A stretch of 64,000 bases of DNA from Ilumatobacteraceae bacterium (GCA_022843125.1 JALHOG010000011.1:28645-92644), one strand, 5' to 3'; shown: positions 25,521-34,992, counted from the first letter of the stretch. Numbers and translations are program-made. Notes: generated by a model from the sequence alone, not told the origin.

Positions 25521-25555
25521 GCGGGCTGGTGGCTGCAGCACTAGCCTGCGGCGCC

Positions 25556-26605
25556 ATGTCTTCCATCGACGAGCACGGCGGCTGGCCGGGGCTGCTGACC
25601 CTGCTGCTCGATCGGCACCACCTCACCGCCGAGCAGGCCCGTGCTGCGATGACCACCATCCTGAGCGGTGATGCAACGCCCGCTCAGCTGATCGGGTTCG
25701 TCGTAGCGCTGCGCGCCAAGGGTGAGAGCGCCGAGGAGCTGTCGGGGCTGCTCGATGCGGTGCTCGCCGCAGCCGAAGTGGTGCCGCTCACCGAGAACCA
25801 GCGCGACGCCACCGTCGACATCGTCGGCACCGGCGGCGATCACTCTCATTCGATCAACGTGTCGACGATGGCGGCGATCGTGACCGCAGCGTCCGGGGTC
25901 CCGGTGTGCAAGCACGGGGCGCGGGCGGCGTCGTCGAAGTGTGGCACCGCTGACGTGCTCGAGGAGCTCGGCGTCGCTGTGGCGCTGTCACCTGAGGGCG
26001 TCAAGCACTGCATCGATGCTGCCGGGATCGGGTTCTGCCTGGCCACCTCGTTTCACCCTGCGTTCCGATTCGCCGGCCCGTCGCGCCGCGAGATCGGCAT
26101 CCCGACCGTGTTCAACCTGCTCGGTCCGATGGCAAACCCCGGTCGTGTCCGACGCCAGGTCATCGGTGTGGCGAACGCCGCGTTCGCCGAGCGCATGGTC
26201 GAGACCCTCCGCTCCCACGGGTCACGACACGCTTGGGTGGTGCACGGCATGGGGCTCGACGAGCTCACGACCACGGGCCGCAGCGACGTGATCGAGCTCG
26301 ACCACGGCACCGTGCGTCACTTCCGCATCGACCCCGAACAACTCGGCCTGGCGCGGGCGCACGACGAGGACCTCGTCGGTGGCGACCCGGCGGTCAACGC
26401 CGCTGTGGTTCACAGCGTGTTGGGCGGCGAGGCCGGCCCGCACCGCGACATCGTGGTGCTCAACGCCGGAGCCGGGCTCGTGGTGGGCGGCAAGGTGCCG
26501 TCCATCGCCGAGGGCATCGAACTCGCCCAGCGCGCGATCGACAGCGGAGCTGCCGCCGAGACGCTCGCCCGGCTGATCACGGCGTCCCAGGAAGCAGCCG
26601 CCTGA
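25556..26605 (+). CDS. trpD: anthranilate phosphoribosyltransferase
   Basis: 349 aa. Second step of tryptophan synthesis, anthranilate plus PRPP. The PRPP motif GTGGD is in DIVGTGGDHSHSINVSTM, followed by KHGARAASSKCGTADVLEELG and FNLLGPMANPGRVRRQ, all standard. ATG 25556 has TAGCCT (25542-25547) 8 nt upstream. Two bases separate its stop from the next gene's GTG, so trpD and thrB are cotranscribed, an unusual pairing of Trp and Thr biosynthesis. Confidence 0.95.
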   Translation: MSSIDEHGGWPGLLTLLLDRHHLTAEQARAAMTTILSGDATPAQLIGFVVALRAKGESAEELSGLLDAVLAAAEVVPLTENQRDATVDIVGTGGDHSHSINVSTMAAIVTAASGVPVCKHGARAASSKCGTADVLEELGVAVALSPEGVKHCIDAAGIGFCLATSFHPAFRFAGPSRREIGIPTVFNLLGPMANPGRVRRQVIGVANAAFAERMVETLRSHGSRHAWVVHGMGLDELTTTGRSDVIELDHGTVRHFRIDPEQLGLARAHDEDLVGGDPAVNAAVVHSVLGGEAGPHRDIVVLNAGAGLVVGGKVPSIAEGIELAQRAIDSGAAAETLARLITASQEAAA

Positions 26606-26607
26606 CC

Positions 26608-27474
26608 GTGTCGTGGGCGATCCGGGTGCCGGCGTCGTCGGCCAACCTCGGCGCCGGCTTCGATGTGCTCGGCATGGCGCTCACGCTCCACGCCGAGGTG
26701 GGCATCGGAACGTCTCCGTCGGGGGCCCGAGATGTCGACGGGCACCATCCGGCCGACATCGCGTTCCGACGGCTCGGCGGCACGGGCCCGCTCTGGATGC
26801 GCTCACCGATCCCGGCCGGCCGCGGGCTCGGCTTCAGCGGTGCTGCTCGCGTGGGCGGCGCGGCGGCGGCGATCGTGCAACGTGACGGTGCACCTGCGCT
26901 CGACACCGACGCCGCACGCGGTGAGGTGCTCGCGCTCACCGCCGAGTTGGAGCAGCACGCCGACAACGTCGCCGCGTCGATCTTCGGTGGCGTCGTGGTG
27001 GCGGCCGGTCGCCATGTCAGTCGCGTGCCGCTCGCCTTCAATCCGGCGGTCGTGGTGTGGGTGCCCGATGCGGCAACCACGTCGACCGATCACTCCCGCA
27101 GCCGCCTCGATGCGAGCGTGTCCCGCGGTGACGCGGTGTTCAACATCGGCCGGGCGGCGATGTTCGTGGCCGCCTGCGCTACGGGCGACCATGCCGCGCT
27201 CCGCGCCGCCACCGAGGACCGGCTGCACCAGGCCCAACGCCTCGCACAGGTGCCCGAGTCGGCGCGGGCACTCGACGCTGCGCTCGCCGCCGATGCGTGG
27301 GCGGCGTGGCTGTCGGGGAGCGGACCCACCATCGCCGCGCTGTGCGAGTCGGGCCGCGCCGACGACCTCGCCGCGGCGCTGCCCGACACCGGGCGGGCGA
27401 AGATCCTGCGGATCGATCACGAGGGCGCGGTCGTCAGTGCCCCGACGTCGGACGACGACGGCGTCACCGGCTGA
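26608..27474 (+). CDS. thrB: homoserine kinase (GHMP family)
   Basis: 288 aa. GHMP kinase: PASSANLGAGFDVLGMAL, the ATP loop PAGRGLGFSGAARVGGAAAA, EQHADNVAASIFGG and the C-terminal GSGPTIAAL. Phosphorylates homoserine on the way to threonine. The start is GTG 26608, two bases after trpD. thrA and thrC are not in the window. Its last 58 bp overlap the minus-strand exonuclease gene. Confidence 0.88.
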   Translation: MSWAIRVPASSANLGAGFDVLGMALTLHAEVGIGTSPSGARDVDGHHPADIAFRRLGGTGPLWMRSPIPAGRGLGFSGAARVGGAAAAIVQRDGAPALDTDAARGEVLALTAELEQHADNVAASIFGGVVVAAGRHVSRVPLAFNPAVVVWVPDAATTSTDHSRSRLDASVSRGDAVFNIGRAAMFVAACATGDHAALRAATEDRLHQAQRLAQVPESARALDAALAADAWAAWLSGSGPTIAALCESGRADDLAAALPDTGRAKILRIDHEGAVVSAPTSDDDGVTG

Positions 27475-29168
27475 CTCGCTGTTGCGTGATCGGGTGAGTC
27501 GTGGTGCAGCCGGGGGAGCGCGTCCGATGCCGACACCGGGAACTGCCAGGTGCCGCTGCAGGTGAGCACCTCGAGGCTGTCGGCGCGCTGGTCGAACGAG
27601 CGGGCGAGACACAGCGCCTCGTCGATCTGGGCCCGTGACAGCGGCCTCCCCGGTTCCGGCGCCGGTGGCGGATCGACCGGCAGGGCACGTCCGGCGGTGC
27701 CGGCGATCGTGACGTCGACCAATCGGGCGGCGTCGACGACCCATGTGGCGTCACCGCGGCGCACCGTGCAGCGTCCGGCGGCGAGCAGGGCTGCGACCAG
27801 ACGGTCGCGGCGCACGGCGCCGAGGAGCGCCGACAGTCGGTCGCGCACCATCGCCGCCTCCTCATAGCGCTGAGCCGCAGCCAACTCGGCCATGCGGCCG
27901 GTGAGGTGGGCGACGACAGTCGACGGGTTGCCGGTCATCGCTCGCCGCGCTCCGTCGACCGCTGCGGCGTAGCCGGCCGGGTCGGCCAGCCCGGCGCACG
28001 GGCAGTGGGTGACGCCCATCTGCGCAGGCGTGCACGCCACCGCACCCGGCGCCGGCACGTGGGACGCAGTGAGGCGCGTTGCGCAGCGGCGCAGGGGGAG
28101 TGCCGACTGCAGCCCTTCGACCACGAGTTGGGCCATCGCCCGCGACGGCAACGGCCCGAGGTGGACGCCGGTCCGGCCCGGATCCTTGACGATGGTGAGG
28201 CGCGGCCATGCCGCGTCGTCGTCGAGGCGGACGAAGCAGTACTTGTCGGCTCGGGTGCCGGCCCGGTTGTAGCGCGGGAGCATGCGGGCGATCAACCTCG
28301 ACTCGACGATCTCGGCCGACAGCGGATCGGAGAGCTCGAGATGGCGTACGCCCTGCATTTCGCGCAGCATCGGCCCGATGCCTCGCCGGTCGTCGCGGCC
28401 GAAGTAGCTGCGCACCCGCTGACGCAGGTTGGTGGCCTTGCCGACGTACAGCACCTCGTCGCGGGCTCCGCAGAACAGGTAGACGCCGGGGCTGCGGGGC
28501 AGCTTCGCGGTCATCGTGAGCTTGCCCGCCTGAGGGTGGCCGGCCAGCTTCGCGAGGTTCACGAGGTCGTCGACGCCGACCACCCCGAGGCCGGTCGCGC
28601 GCTCGATCAGCAGATGCAGGAGGTCGGTGGTCGCGAGCGCGTCGTCGAGCGCGCGGTGGGTCGGTTTGTGGTCGAGGCGGAGGCGGTCGGCAAGGGTGCC
28701 GAGGCGGCAGTTCGGCACCTCGTCACGCAGGAGCCTGCGTGCGAGAGCGGCGGTGTCGACCACGGCGGGTCGATAGTCAGCTCGATCGTCGCGACCGAGT
28801 GCAGCGCGCAGGAAACCCAGGTCGAACGATGCGTTGTGGGCGACGAACACCGCGTCGCCGAGGAAGTCGACGAGGGTGCCGAGCACCGTCTCGATGCGCG
28901 GTGCGGTGCACACGACGGCGTCGGTGAGCCCGGTCAGCACCGTGATCTGCGGTGGGATCGCCCGGCCCGGATTGACGAGCGTGTGGAACGTGCCGATGCA
29001 CTCGCCGCCCCGGACCTTCACGACGCCGATCTCGGTGATCATGTCGTCGTTGCGGTTGCCGCCCGTGGTCTCGAGGTCGAGTACGCAGAACGTCGCCTCG
29101 CGCAGGGGCGTGCCCCGCTCGTCGAGGTACTCGTCGAAGCTGCGTTGTCCCGACACCGCGTACGCCAT
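27417..29168 (-). CDS. DEDD exonuclease / GIY-YIG (UvrC N-terminal-like) fusion
   Basis: 583 aa. N-terminal DnaQ-type 3'-5' exonuclease: VLDLETTGG, FVAHNASFDLGFL and THRALDDALATTDLL supply the DEDDh residues. Then a GIY-YIG nuclease domain, PGVYLFCGARDEVLYVGKAT followed by NLRQRVRSYF, and a UVR-like segment AAQRYEEAAMVRDRLSAL. This matches the Cho-like repair proteins of actinobacteria, thought to incise or trim damaged DNA. ATG 29168 is used; the open frame further upstream is basic and non-conserved in appearance. Confidence 0.88.
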   Translation of the reverse strand: MAYAVSGQRSFDEYLDERGTPLREATFCVLDLETTGGNRNDDMITEIGVVKVRGGECIGTFHTLVNPGRAIPPQITVLTGLTDAVVCTAPRIETVLGTLVDFLGDAVFVAHNASFDLGFLRAALGRDDRADYRPAVVDTAALARRLLRDEVPNCRLGTLADRLRLDHKPTHRALDDALATTDLLHLLIERATGLGVVGVDDLVNLAKLAGHPQAGKLTMTAKLPRSPGVYLFCGARDEVLYVGKATNLRQRVRSYFGRDDRRGIGPMLREMQGVRHLELSDPLSAEIVESRLIARMLPRYNRAGTRADKYCFVRLDDDAAWPRLTIVKDPGRTGVHLGPLPSRAMAQLVVEGLQSALPLRRCATRLTASHVPAPGAVACTPAQMGVTHCPCAGLADPAGYAAAVDGARRAMTGNPSTVVAHLTGRMAELAAAQRYEEAAMVRDRLSALLGAVRRDRLVAALLAAGRCTVRRGDATWVVDAARLVDVTIAGTAGRALPVDPPPAPEPGRPLSRAQIDEALCLARSFDQRADSLEVLTCSGTWQFPVSASDALPRLHHDSPDHATASQPVTPSSSDVGALTTAPS

Positions 29169-29287
29169 GGACGAGCGATCCAACCACGAACACACGTTCC
29201 CGTCAAGAACATCCGTTCGACCGGTCCGGCCGAGTGATCCGGAGAAGGGTCGATCACGGCGGGAAGCCGCACCGGTACGCTCGCGAC

Positions 29288-30520
29288 ATGGAGGCATCGC
29301 GCGACGCTGTGATCGAGACGCGGCACCTCCGCACGGCGCTCGAGTTCGCACTCGCGATGGTGCGCGAGGGCCAGAAGATCAAGCCTCCGCTGAGGTACCC
29401 GCCGGCCCTGAAGAAGTTCCTCAAGTTGTCGCGGATCCCGACGGCGACGCTCCCGGCGGTCCGGCGTGTGATCGAGGGCGACGAGCCCTTCCGTGCCGCA
29501 CTCGGCAAGGGTGCGCTCCCCGAGCTCGTCGATCCGATCGGCCGGCTGTGGCTGCAGCGTCCCGTCGGCTGGGAGGCCGAGGCGAGACAGCTCGCCCTCG
29601 ACGCCGACGCGGCGGCTGACGCAGCTGACGCCGCATCGGCGTTCAAGCGAGCCGACAAGCGACGCGAGGCAGCCGAGCAGGCGGCTGCCCGGGTGCGTGC
29701 CGAGTTGCTCGTCACCGAGGAGCGCCTCGCCGAGCGCGAGGTCGTCATCGACGGCTTGCGGTCCGACGTCGTGAAGCTCACCGAGATGATCGACGAACTG
29801 CGCGTCGAGCTCGTCGACACACGCAACGAAACCCGCCACGCTCGCGACCGCGAGGCCGCTGCCGTCGCGAAGCTCGACGCCGCGCTGTCGGCGCGGGAGG
29901 CGGCGGTGTCGGAGCGGGGCAGCGCCGAGCGCGTCCGCGACCAGGTGCTCGCCGACCGTGCGGCCCTGGCCGCCGAGCGGTCTGAACTGGCGAGGATGGC
30001 AGCGCTCGCCGAGTCGCTCGCCGAGCAGCTCGCCGCACTGGCCAGCCCGCCCACGTCGGGTGCTGCGAAGCCTGCGGCGCGCAAGCCGCTGTCGATCCCC
30101 AGCGGGGTGCTCGGGTCGTCCGACGCAGCGAGCGAGTTCCTGCTGCGGTCGGGCGCATCCGTGCTCGTCGACGGCTACAACGTGTCGAAGTCGGCGTGGC
30201 CCGACCTCGACCTCGCCGGCCAGCGGGTGGTGCTCCTCGACGCGGTCGAGAACGTCGCCCGCCGCTTCGGGTGCGACATCACCGTCGTGTTCGACGGCGC
30301 CGACATCGTCGGGGCCAGGGCCGACCGGCGTCGCATCATCCGCGTGGTGTTCTCGCCGGACGACATGATCGCCGACGACGTGATCCGCGACGAGGTGCGC
30401 CGGCTCCCGGTGACCCGCGCCGTCGTCGTGGTCACCAACGACCAGCAGATCGTCCGCGACGTGCGCGGCATGGGCGCCAACACGATGGCGAGCGAGCAGC
30501 TGATCGCGCTGATGCGCTGA
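29288..30520 (+). CDS. coiled-coil protein with YacP-like NYN RNase domain
   Basis: 410 aa. A ~100-residue helical N-terminal domain (IKPPLRYPPALKKFLKLSRI) is followed by a long charged coiled coil (about residues 115-270) and a C-terminal NYN/YacP domain: VLVDGYNVSKSAWPDLDL, TVVFDGADIVG, DDVIRDEVRRLP and VVVTNDQQIV carry the acidic residues. YacP (Rae1) in Firmicutes is a ribosome-associated endonuclease; the same here is inference. ATG 29288 is backed by TACGCT (29276-29281) 6 nt upstream. Confidence 0.85.
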   Translation: MEASRDAVIETRHLRTALEFALAMVREGQKIKPPLRYPPALKKFLKLSRIPTATLPAVRRVIEGDEPFRAALGKGALPELVDPIGRLWLQRPVGWEAEARQLALDADAAADAADAASAFKRADKRREAAEQAAARVRAELLVTEERLAEREVVIDGLRSDVVKLTEMIDELRVELVDTRNETRHARDREAAAVAKLDAALSAREAAVSERGSAERVRDQVLADRAALAAERSELARMAALAESLAEQLAALASPPTSGAAKPAARKPLSIPSGVLGSSDAASEFLLRSGASVLVDGYNVSKSAWPDLDLAGQRVVLLDAVENVARRFGCDITVVFDGADIVGARADRRRIIRVVFSPDDMIADDVIRDEVRRLPVTRAVVVVTNDQQIVRDVRGMGANTMASEQLIALMR

Positions 30521-30523
30521 GCG

Positions 30524-31741
30524 TCACCCGACGACGTCGAAGGTCAGGCCAGCGTTCGCGACGAGGCGGTCGATGAGGAGGTCACCGAACATCGTCGCCG
30601 GGGTCCAGAACCCGCCGCCCACCTGGGTGCGGTCGACATCAGCGAATGCGAGCGCCGCCTCGGCGAGCATCTTGGCGGTCGATCCGTAGCCGGGGTCCTG
30701 GTCGCCCGTGACCTTCGTGACGAGGTGGCCGCCGCCCGGCGTGTGCCCGTAGAGGCGCAGGTCGTAGAAGCCCGCCTCCTGCGCCTCGGGGCTCGGGCCC
30801 TCGCCCGGCTCGGGCACGAGCTTGTCGACGAGCCAACGGGTGGGCTTCACCGATGCGGCCAACATGAAGCCGCCCATCGCGCCCGTGACGGCACCGGACG
30901 CCACCGCGCCCTTGATGCCGGCGCCGGTCAGCATCGCCTCGTCGTACTGGAAGCCGTCGCCCCACGGACGCCCGAGCAGCGCATGCGTCCGCTGGACGAC
31001 CCGAGTGTTGGTGGCGGCCATCACGAACGGCGCCACCCAGCCGCCGGACAGTTCATCGCGTACAGGCGTCGTGACGTTCGGTTGGCGGGGGCCGCTGCGC
31101 ATGCCGTCGGGAGCGAGCGCGTACGGGTTGCCGAGCAGCGCCCGCAACTCGCGGTCGTGCTTCACCTCGTCGACGATGTTGAGCATGCTGGCGACGGTGC
31201 CGCCGCTCGCCCCGCCCTTGGCGGCCTTCACCCGCAACCCGATCCGGTGGCACCACTCGCCGAACCGGGCCTGCGCCTCGCGCTGGGTGAACCACACGCC
31301 CAGGTCGCTCGGGATCGAGTCGAACCCACAGGCGTGCACGATCCGGGCCCCCGACGCCTCGGCTTCGTCCTGGTGGGCATCGATCATGGCGCGCATCCAC
31401 TGCGGTTCGCCGGTGAGGTCGCAGTAGTCGGTGCCGGCCGACGCGACAGCGGCAACGAGCGGTGAGCCGTACTTGGCGTACGGCCCGACGGTGGACGCGA
31501 CGACCGCGGTCGACCGGGCGAGCTCGCGCATCGCGTCGGCGTCGGCGGCATCGGCGACGGTGACGGGGACGTCGGCACCGGTCGATGCCGCTACCTGCTC
31601 GAGCTTGCTGCGGCTCCGCCCGGCGATCGCCCATCGGACATCACCGCCGGTACCGACCCGCTCGACGAGCCGACGACACAGGATCTGCCCCACGAAGCTC
31701 GTCGCCCCGAACACCACCAGGTCATAGTCGCGATCGCTCAT
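30524..31741 (-). CDS. saccharopine dehydrogenase-like / trans-acting enoyl reductase
   Basis: 405 aa from ATG 31741 (GTG 31747 also possible). Rossmann N-terminus DYDLVVFGATSFVGQILCRR and YCDLTGEPQWMRAMIDAHQ place it with the saccharopine-dehydrogenase NADP-binding family, close to Rv2449c/Rv2953-type trans-acting enoyl reductases of lipid synthesis. True lysine metabolism is unlikely. It converges with the NYN gene, stops 3 bp apart. Confidence 0.85.
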   Translation of the reverse strand: MSDRDYDLVVFGATSFVGQILCRRLVERVGTGGDVRWAIAGRSRSKLEQVAASTGADVPVTVADAADADAMRELARSTAVVASTVGPYAKYGSPLVAAVASAGTDYCDLTGEPQWMRAMIDAHQDEAEASGARIVHACGFDSIPSDLGVWFTQREAQARFGEWCHRIGLRVKAAKGGASGGTVASMLNIVDEVKHDRELRALLGNPYALAPDGMRSGPRQPNVTTPVRDELSGGWVAPFVMAATNTRVVQRTHALLGRPWGDGFQYDEAMLTGAGIKGAVASGAVTGAMGGFMLAASVKPTRWLVDKLVPEPGEGPSPEAQEAGFYDLRLYGHTPGGGHLVTKVTGDQDPGYGSTAKMLAEAALAFADVDRTQVGGGFWTPATMFGDLLIDRLVANAGLTFDVVG

Positions 31742-31810
31742 CACCACAGCCTCTCATCAGTCGTGCCGGTGCGTGGTACGGCATGCGGATCGGCATGGGA
31801 CACTCTGCGG

Positions 31811-32371
31811 ATGATCCGAGCGCGACGTCCGTCCGACACGGCCCTCGCGGCACTGCGCGAGCGGTGCGCCGATGATGCGTTCACGTACTCCCCGGTCGGC
31901 GTCACCGAACCCGGCGTGCCGACTCCACCCGGTTTTCGGCGTGAGCGGTGGACGACCGAGCTCGGGTACGGCGCCGACGTCTTCGACGCCGCGGCGGCGA
32001 CGGTGATGTCGTGGGGGATGCAGCGCGGGTCCGGTCTCGTGGTGGTCGCCGGTGGACCGCCCGCCGCGGGCGACGTCGTGGCGATGGCTGCGCCGCTGCC
32101 GATCGGCTGGATCGACGTCACGTGTCGCGTGATCGCCGTGATCGACGAACCGGACCGTCAGGGTTTCGTGTACGGCACCTTGCCGATCCACCCGGAGACC
32201 GGGGAGGAGTCGTTCGCCGTGGTGCGCCACGCGGACGGCACGGTGTCGCTCGACATCGTGGCCGTCTCGCGATCCAGTCACCCGCTGTCGCGACTCGCCC
32301 CACCGATCGCGCGCCGGCTCCAGGCGTCGGCGGTGAGGCGCTACCAGCAGGCCGTGCGCGCGGCTGTGTAG
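31811..32371 (+). CDS. DUF1990 family protein
   Basis: 186 aa. Matches the DUF1990/YtmB-like lipid-binding fold: FTYSPVGVTEPGVPTPPGF, then VFDAAAATVMSWGMQRGSGL, FVYGTLPIHPETGEESFAVV and DIVAVSRSSHPLSRLAPPIA. Soluble, no signal. Function unknown. It lies 69 bp from the divergent reductase gene. Confidence 0.85.
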   Translation: MIRARRPSDTALAALRERCADDAFTYSPVGVTEPGVPTPPGFRRERWTTELGYGADVFDAAAATVMSWGMQRGSGLVVVAGGPPAAGDVVAMAAPLPIGWIDVTCRVIAVIDEPDRQGFVYGTLPIHPETGEESFAVVRHADGTVSLDIVAVSRSSHPLSRLAPPIARRLQASAVRRYQQAVRAAV

Positions 32372-32429
32372 ATCGTCGGCGCGGAAAATCCGGGCTCGGA
32401 CCGTCGCCGGTCCGTACGATCCCCGCTCC

Positions 32430-33461
32430 ATGGCGAGGATGCAGATCCGTACCGGTGCGCTTGGCGCCTTTCTGTTCGCCGTTGTTGCAGCGTGCGGGGG
32501 TGGAGACGACGCAGCGCCGGTGTCGACCGCACCCGTGATCGACGAGAGCGCCGCGGCAACGACGGCGACGCCGGTCGCGTCGTCGACGGCCCCGTCGACG
32601 GCTCCGACGGTCGCGTCCACGGCGCCGCCGCCACCGACCGTGGCCACCCTGCCCGAAGGCCTTCCGTGGGACGGTCCGCGCTTCGACGCAGCGATCGAAC
32701 CCACGATGGCGGCGCTCTCCTCGGGGTTCGCGCAACCCTTCGACGCTGCGGTCGTCGGCCCCGAGATCGCCGTTCCAGTACCCACGCCCGTTCCGGCTCC
32801 GGCCGTGGTCACCGGCGCCGGCTGGGTGTCGGAGTACGAGTCGTTCGACGGCTCGTACGACCTCACGTTCGCGGTCGGCCTCGACCCCTCCGCCGGCGGT
32901 GCCACGCTCACGCCCGAAGCGCTCGAGGCGTGGAGCGCAGCGCCCGGCGTCCCGGGCTGGACGTCCCCGTCGTTCGCCGAGTCGGGTTCGCTGTTCACCT
33001 CGCTGCTGATCGACGCGGCCGATCAGCGACTCGTCTACGTGCTCGACACCGACGCGGCATCCAGCGGGCGGCCGGTGCTCAACCTCGAGTGGTCACCCGC
33101 GACCGATGCCCTCCGCGAGCCCGACTGGTTGGCGTCGCTGCCCCGCCCGGACGGCGGCGTGCCGACCGAGATCTCCGTCGGACGCGGACTCGTGCTGGTC
33201 GGGTTCGCCTCGGGGTTCGACGGCAACGTGTTCGTGCGGTTCGACTATGCCCCGACCGAGCTCCAGACGATGATCGACTACTTCGAGCAGGGCGTGCTGG
33301 TCGGCGCCGGGTTCGACTACGAGCCGTCACCGCTGTCGAACACCAGCTACCGCCGCGACGTCGTGATCGGTGACTGGTCGGGCGAGGTGTCGATCGGCGA
33401 GGTGACATCGGGTGACGAGGTGACGGCGCTCCAGGTCATCTGGAGCCTGACCCGGGTCTGA
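32430..33461 (+). CDS. secreted lipoprotein, unknown function
   Basis: 343 aa. Signal peptide ending VVAAC with Cys about 22, followed by an acidic/Thr/Ala stalk (about residues 25-70) and a ~265-residue extracellular domain without a motif I recognise. TACGAT (32415-32420) precedes the ATG by 9 nt. A second in-frame ATG at 32439 would shorten the signal by three residues. Monocistronic. Confidence 0.65.
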   Translation: MARMQIRTGALGAFLFAVVAACGGGDDAAPVSTAPVIDESAAATTATPVASSTAPSTAPTVASTAPPPPTVATLPEGLPWDGPRFDAAIEPTMAALSSGFAQPFDAAVVGPEIAVPVPTPVPAPAVVTGAGWVSEYESFDGSYDLTFAVGLDPSAGGATLTPEALEAWSAAPGVPGWTSPSFAESGSLFTSLLIDAADQRLVYVLDTDAASSGRPVLNLEWSPATDALREPDWLASLPRPDGGVPTEISVGRGLVLVGFASGFDGNVFVRFDYAPTELQTMIDYFEQGVLVGAGFDYEPSPLSNTSYRRDVVIGDWSGEVSIGEVTSGDEVTALQVIWSLTRV

Positions 33462-33490
33462 GCGCCTGGTCGCGCCGCCGCGCTCGTTCG

Positions 33491-33690
33491 GCGCGTCGTG
33501 AATCGTCACGCGGTCGGGTGCTGGTCGGGCGCGTCGTGAATCGTCACGCGACGGGTGTGGTTCGGTGCGGCGTGGATCGTGGCGCCGGCTGATGTCGTTC
33601 CGGCGGGCGCGTGACGATTCGAGACGGCGGCGAGCGAGGTCCGGCGCGCACGTGACGATTCGACGCGCATGTGACGATTCGAGACGACGC
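33491..33690. repeat. cluster of direct and inverted GTGACGATTC repeats
   Basis: The intergenic space between the lipoprotein gene and the convergent gntR gene (33462-33725) has two identical 22-bp copies containing CGTGAATCGTCACG (33491-33512, 33529-33550) and one degraded copy (33565-33586). Three copies of the opposite orientation with GTGACGATTC follow (33611-33620, 33652-33661, 33671-33680). The forward copies fold as CGTGA-ATCG-TCACG. Spacing is irregular and there is no leader, so it is not CRISPR. Confidence 0.6.
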
Positions 33691-33725
33691 CGACGAGGTG
33701 GTGCGCCCCGGTGCGATCCCCGGCC

Positions 33726-34097
33726 TCAGAGCGCTCGCCAGGCGCGTCGCAGGGCGGCTACGGCGTCGTCCTCCCCGGCGCCGAGCTGTCTGGCGCTGAT
33801 GACGAGCTGCTCGGCGGCGAGTTGCAGCTCGACCGCAGCCTCTCGTCGCGACGTCTGCGCTGCCTCCGACACGTAGGTGCCGTTCCGGCCGTGCCGCTCG
33901 ATCACGGCGTCGCCCTCGAGCAGCTCGTAGGCGCGTTCGATCGTCCCCTTGGCGAGCCCGAGGTCGGAGGCGAGCTGGCGGATCGTCGGCAACCGCGTGC
34001 CGGGCGTGAGCGTCCCGGCCGCCACCATGCGGCGGATCTGCTCGCGCACCTGCTCGTAGACCGGCAGCGCCCGCTCCGGGTCGACCGACAGGATCAT
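33726..34097 (-). CDS. GntR family regulator (YtrA-like)
   Basis: 123 aa. N-terminal winged helix: PVYEQVREQIRRMVAAGTL, RLPTIRQLASDLGLAKGTIE, RAYELLEGDAVIERHGRNGT. The short ~50-residue C-terminal helical part marks the YtrA subfamily, whose members usually control an adjacent transporter. Its ATG overlaps the membrane protein stop (ATGA), so it is the second gene of that operon. Likely operator at 34977-34992. Confidence 0.88.
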   Translation of the reverse strand: MILSVDPERALPVYEQVREQIRRMVAAGTLTPGTRLPTIRQLASDLGLAKGTIERAYELLEGDAVIERHGRNGTYVSEAAQTSRREAAVELQLAAEQLVISARQLGAGEDDAVAALRRAWRAL

Positions 34098-34978
34098 GCG
34101 AGCACCGGCGCGGGGCGTTCGCGGAGCACCCAGTCGAGCCCGAGCCGCCGGTTCCGCCACCACAGCCCCATCGCGTAGGCCTGCGCGGGGATCCCGAGCA
34201 ACCCCACCGCGATGGCGTCGTCGCTCATCCGGAATCCAGCGGTCGCGACGAGGCTGAGGCCGAAGTAGGTGCACGGCCACGCCAGGTTGCGGTCGATCGC
34301 CAGCTCGCGGGCGAGATCGTCGGCGCCGCGCAGCGAGTCGGGGAGCGCTGGGCGTGGCCGGCGTGCGACCCGGCGCTGCACGAGGTGCCCGACTGCGATC
34401 ACCGCAACCGCTCCGCCCGCGAGCGCCACGCTCGACCAGGAGCGCACCGCGAGCGCGACCACGGCGAACAGTGCGCCGAGGGCGGCCGTGGCCGCCATGT
34501 GCCAGCCGGCGAACGGCCACAGGTAGTTCCGGACCGACCGCACCTCGAGGCGGGCGGTGCGCGGGCCGGAGGGCCGCCGCAGGTGGTGGAGCTCGGCGGC
34601 GACCGCACCCGCGGCGATGCCCGCGAACCCCCACACGAACGGATTGCCGTCGGCGCGGGCGCCGAGCAACCACACGATGACGCCGCACAGCCCACCGACG
34701 AACCTGAACCAGCGGGCGCGCTCGATCCACCGGGTGAGCAGGCGCTGCTGGTCGGGGTCGGCGGCGAGTGCAGCGGCGATCTCCGACGCCTCGGCATCGA
34801 CGCCGGCGACGCGGAGGACGATCGAGAGCGCCCAGATCACTCCCACGCAGATCATGACGACCGGGATGACGGCGGCGACCCGAGTCAGGAGGATGACCGC
34901 CGCGGCGGTGCTGATCGCCGCCAGAGCGATCAACCATCGCCACGCGCCGAGCCGGCTCGATCCACTTGACTGTCTCAT
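34094..34978 (-). CDS. multi-spanning membrane protein in GntR operon
   Basis: 294 aa. About six to seven hydrophobic helices in three groups, with a cytoplasmic-looking region ARRPRPALPDSLRGADDLAR before the last pair. The C-terminal stretch is TYFGLSLVATAGFRMSDDAI. No family recognised; no ABC partner nearby, unlike typical YtrA operons. Translationally coupled to the GntR gene. Start ATG 34978 lies in the palindrome. Confidence 0.65.
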   Translation of the reverse strand: MRQSSGSSRLGAWRWLIALAAISTAAAVILLTRVAAVIPVVMICVGVIWALSIVLRVAGVDAEASEIAAALAADPDQQRLLTRWIERARWFRFVGGLCGVIVWLLGARADGNPFVWGFAGIAAGAVAAELHHLRRPSGPRTARLEVRSVRNYLWPFAGWHMAATAALGALFAVVALAVRSWSSVALAGGAVAVIAVGHLVQRRVARRPRPALPDSLRGADDLARELAIDRNLAWPCTYFGLSLVATAGFRMSDDAIAVGLLGIPAQAYAMGLWWRNRRLGLDWVLRERPAPVLA

Positions 34979-34992
34979 TGTCCTAAGACAAT
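34977..34992. promoter_or_regulatory. GntR-type operator palindrome
   Basis: ATTGTC-CTAA-GACAAT is a perfect palindrome overlapping the membrane protein start codon, flanked by outer TGTC (34971-34974) and GACA (34995-34998). Placed to block the membrane-protein/gntR operon; probable autoregulatory site. Confidence 0.55.

Noticed and set aside
33491..33690. CRISPR array
   Set aside because: Repeats are irregularly spaced, occur in both orientations, and have no uniform spacers, leader or cas genes.
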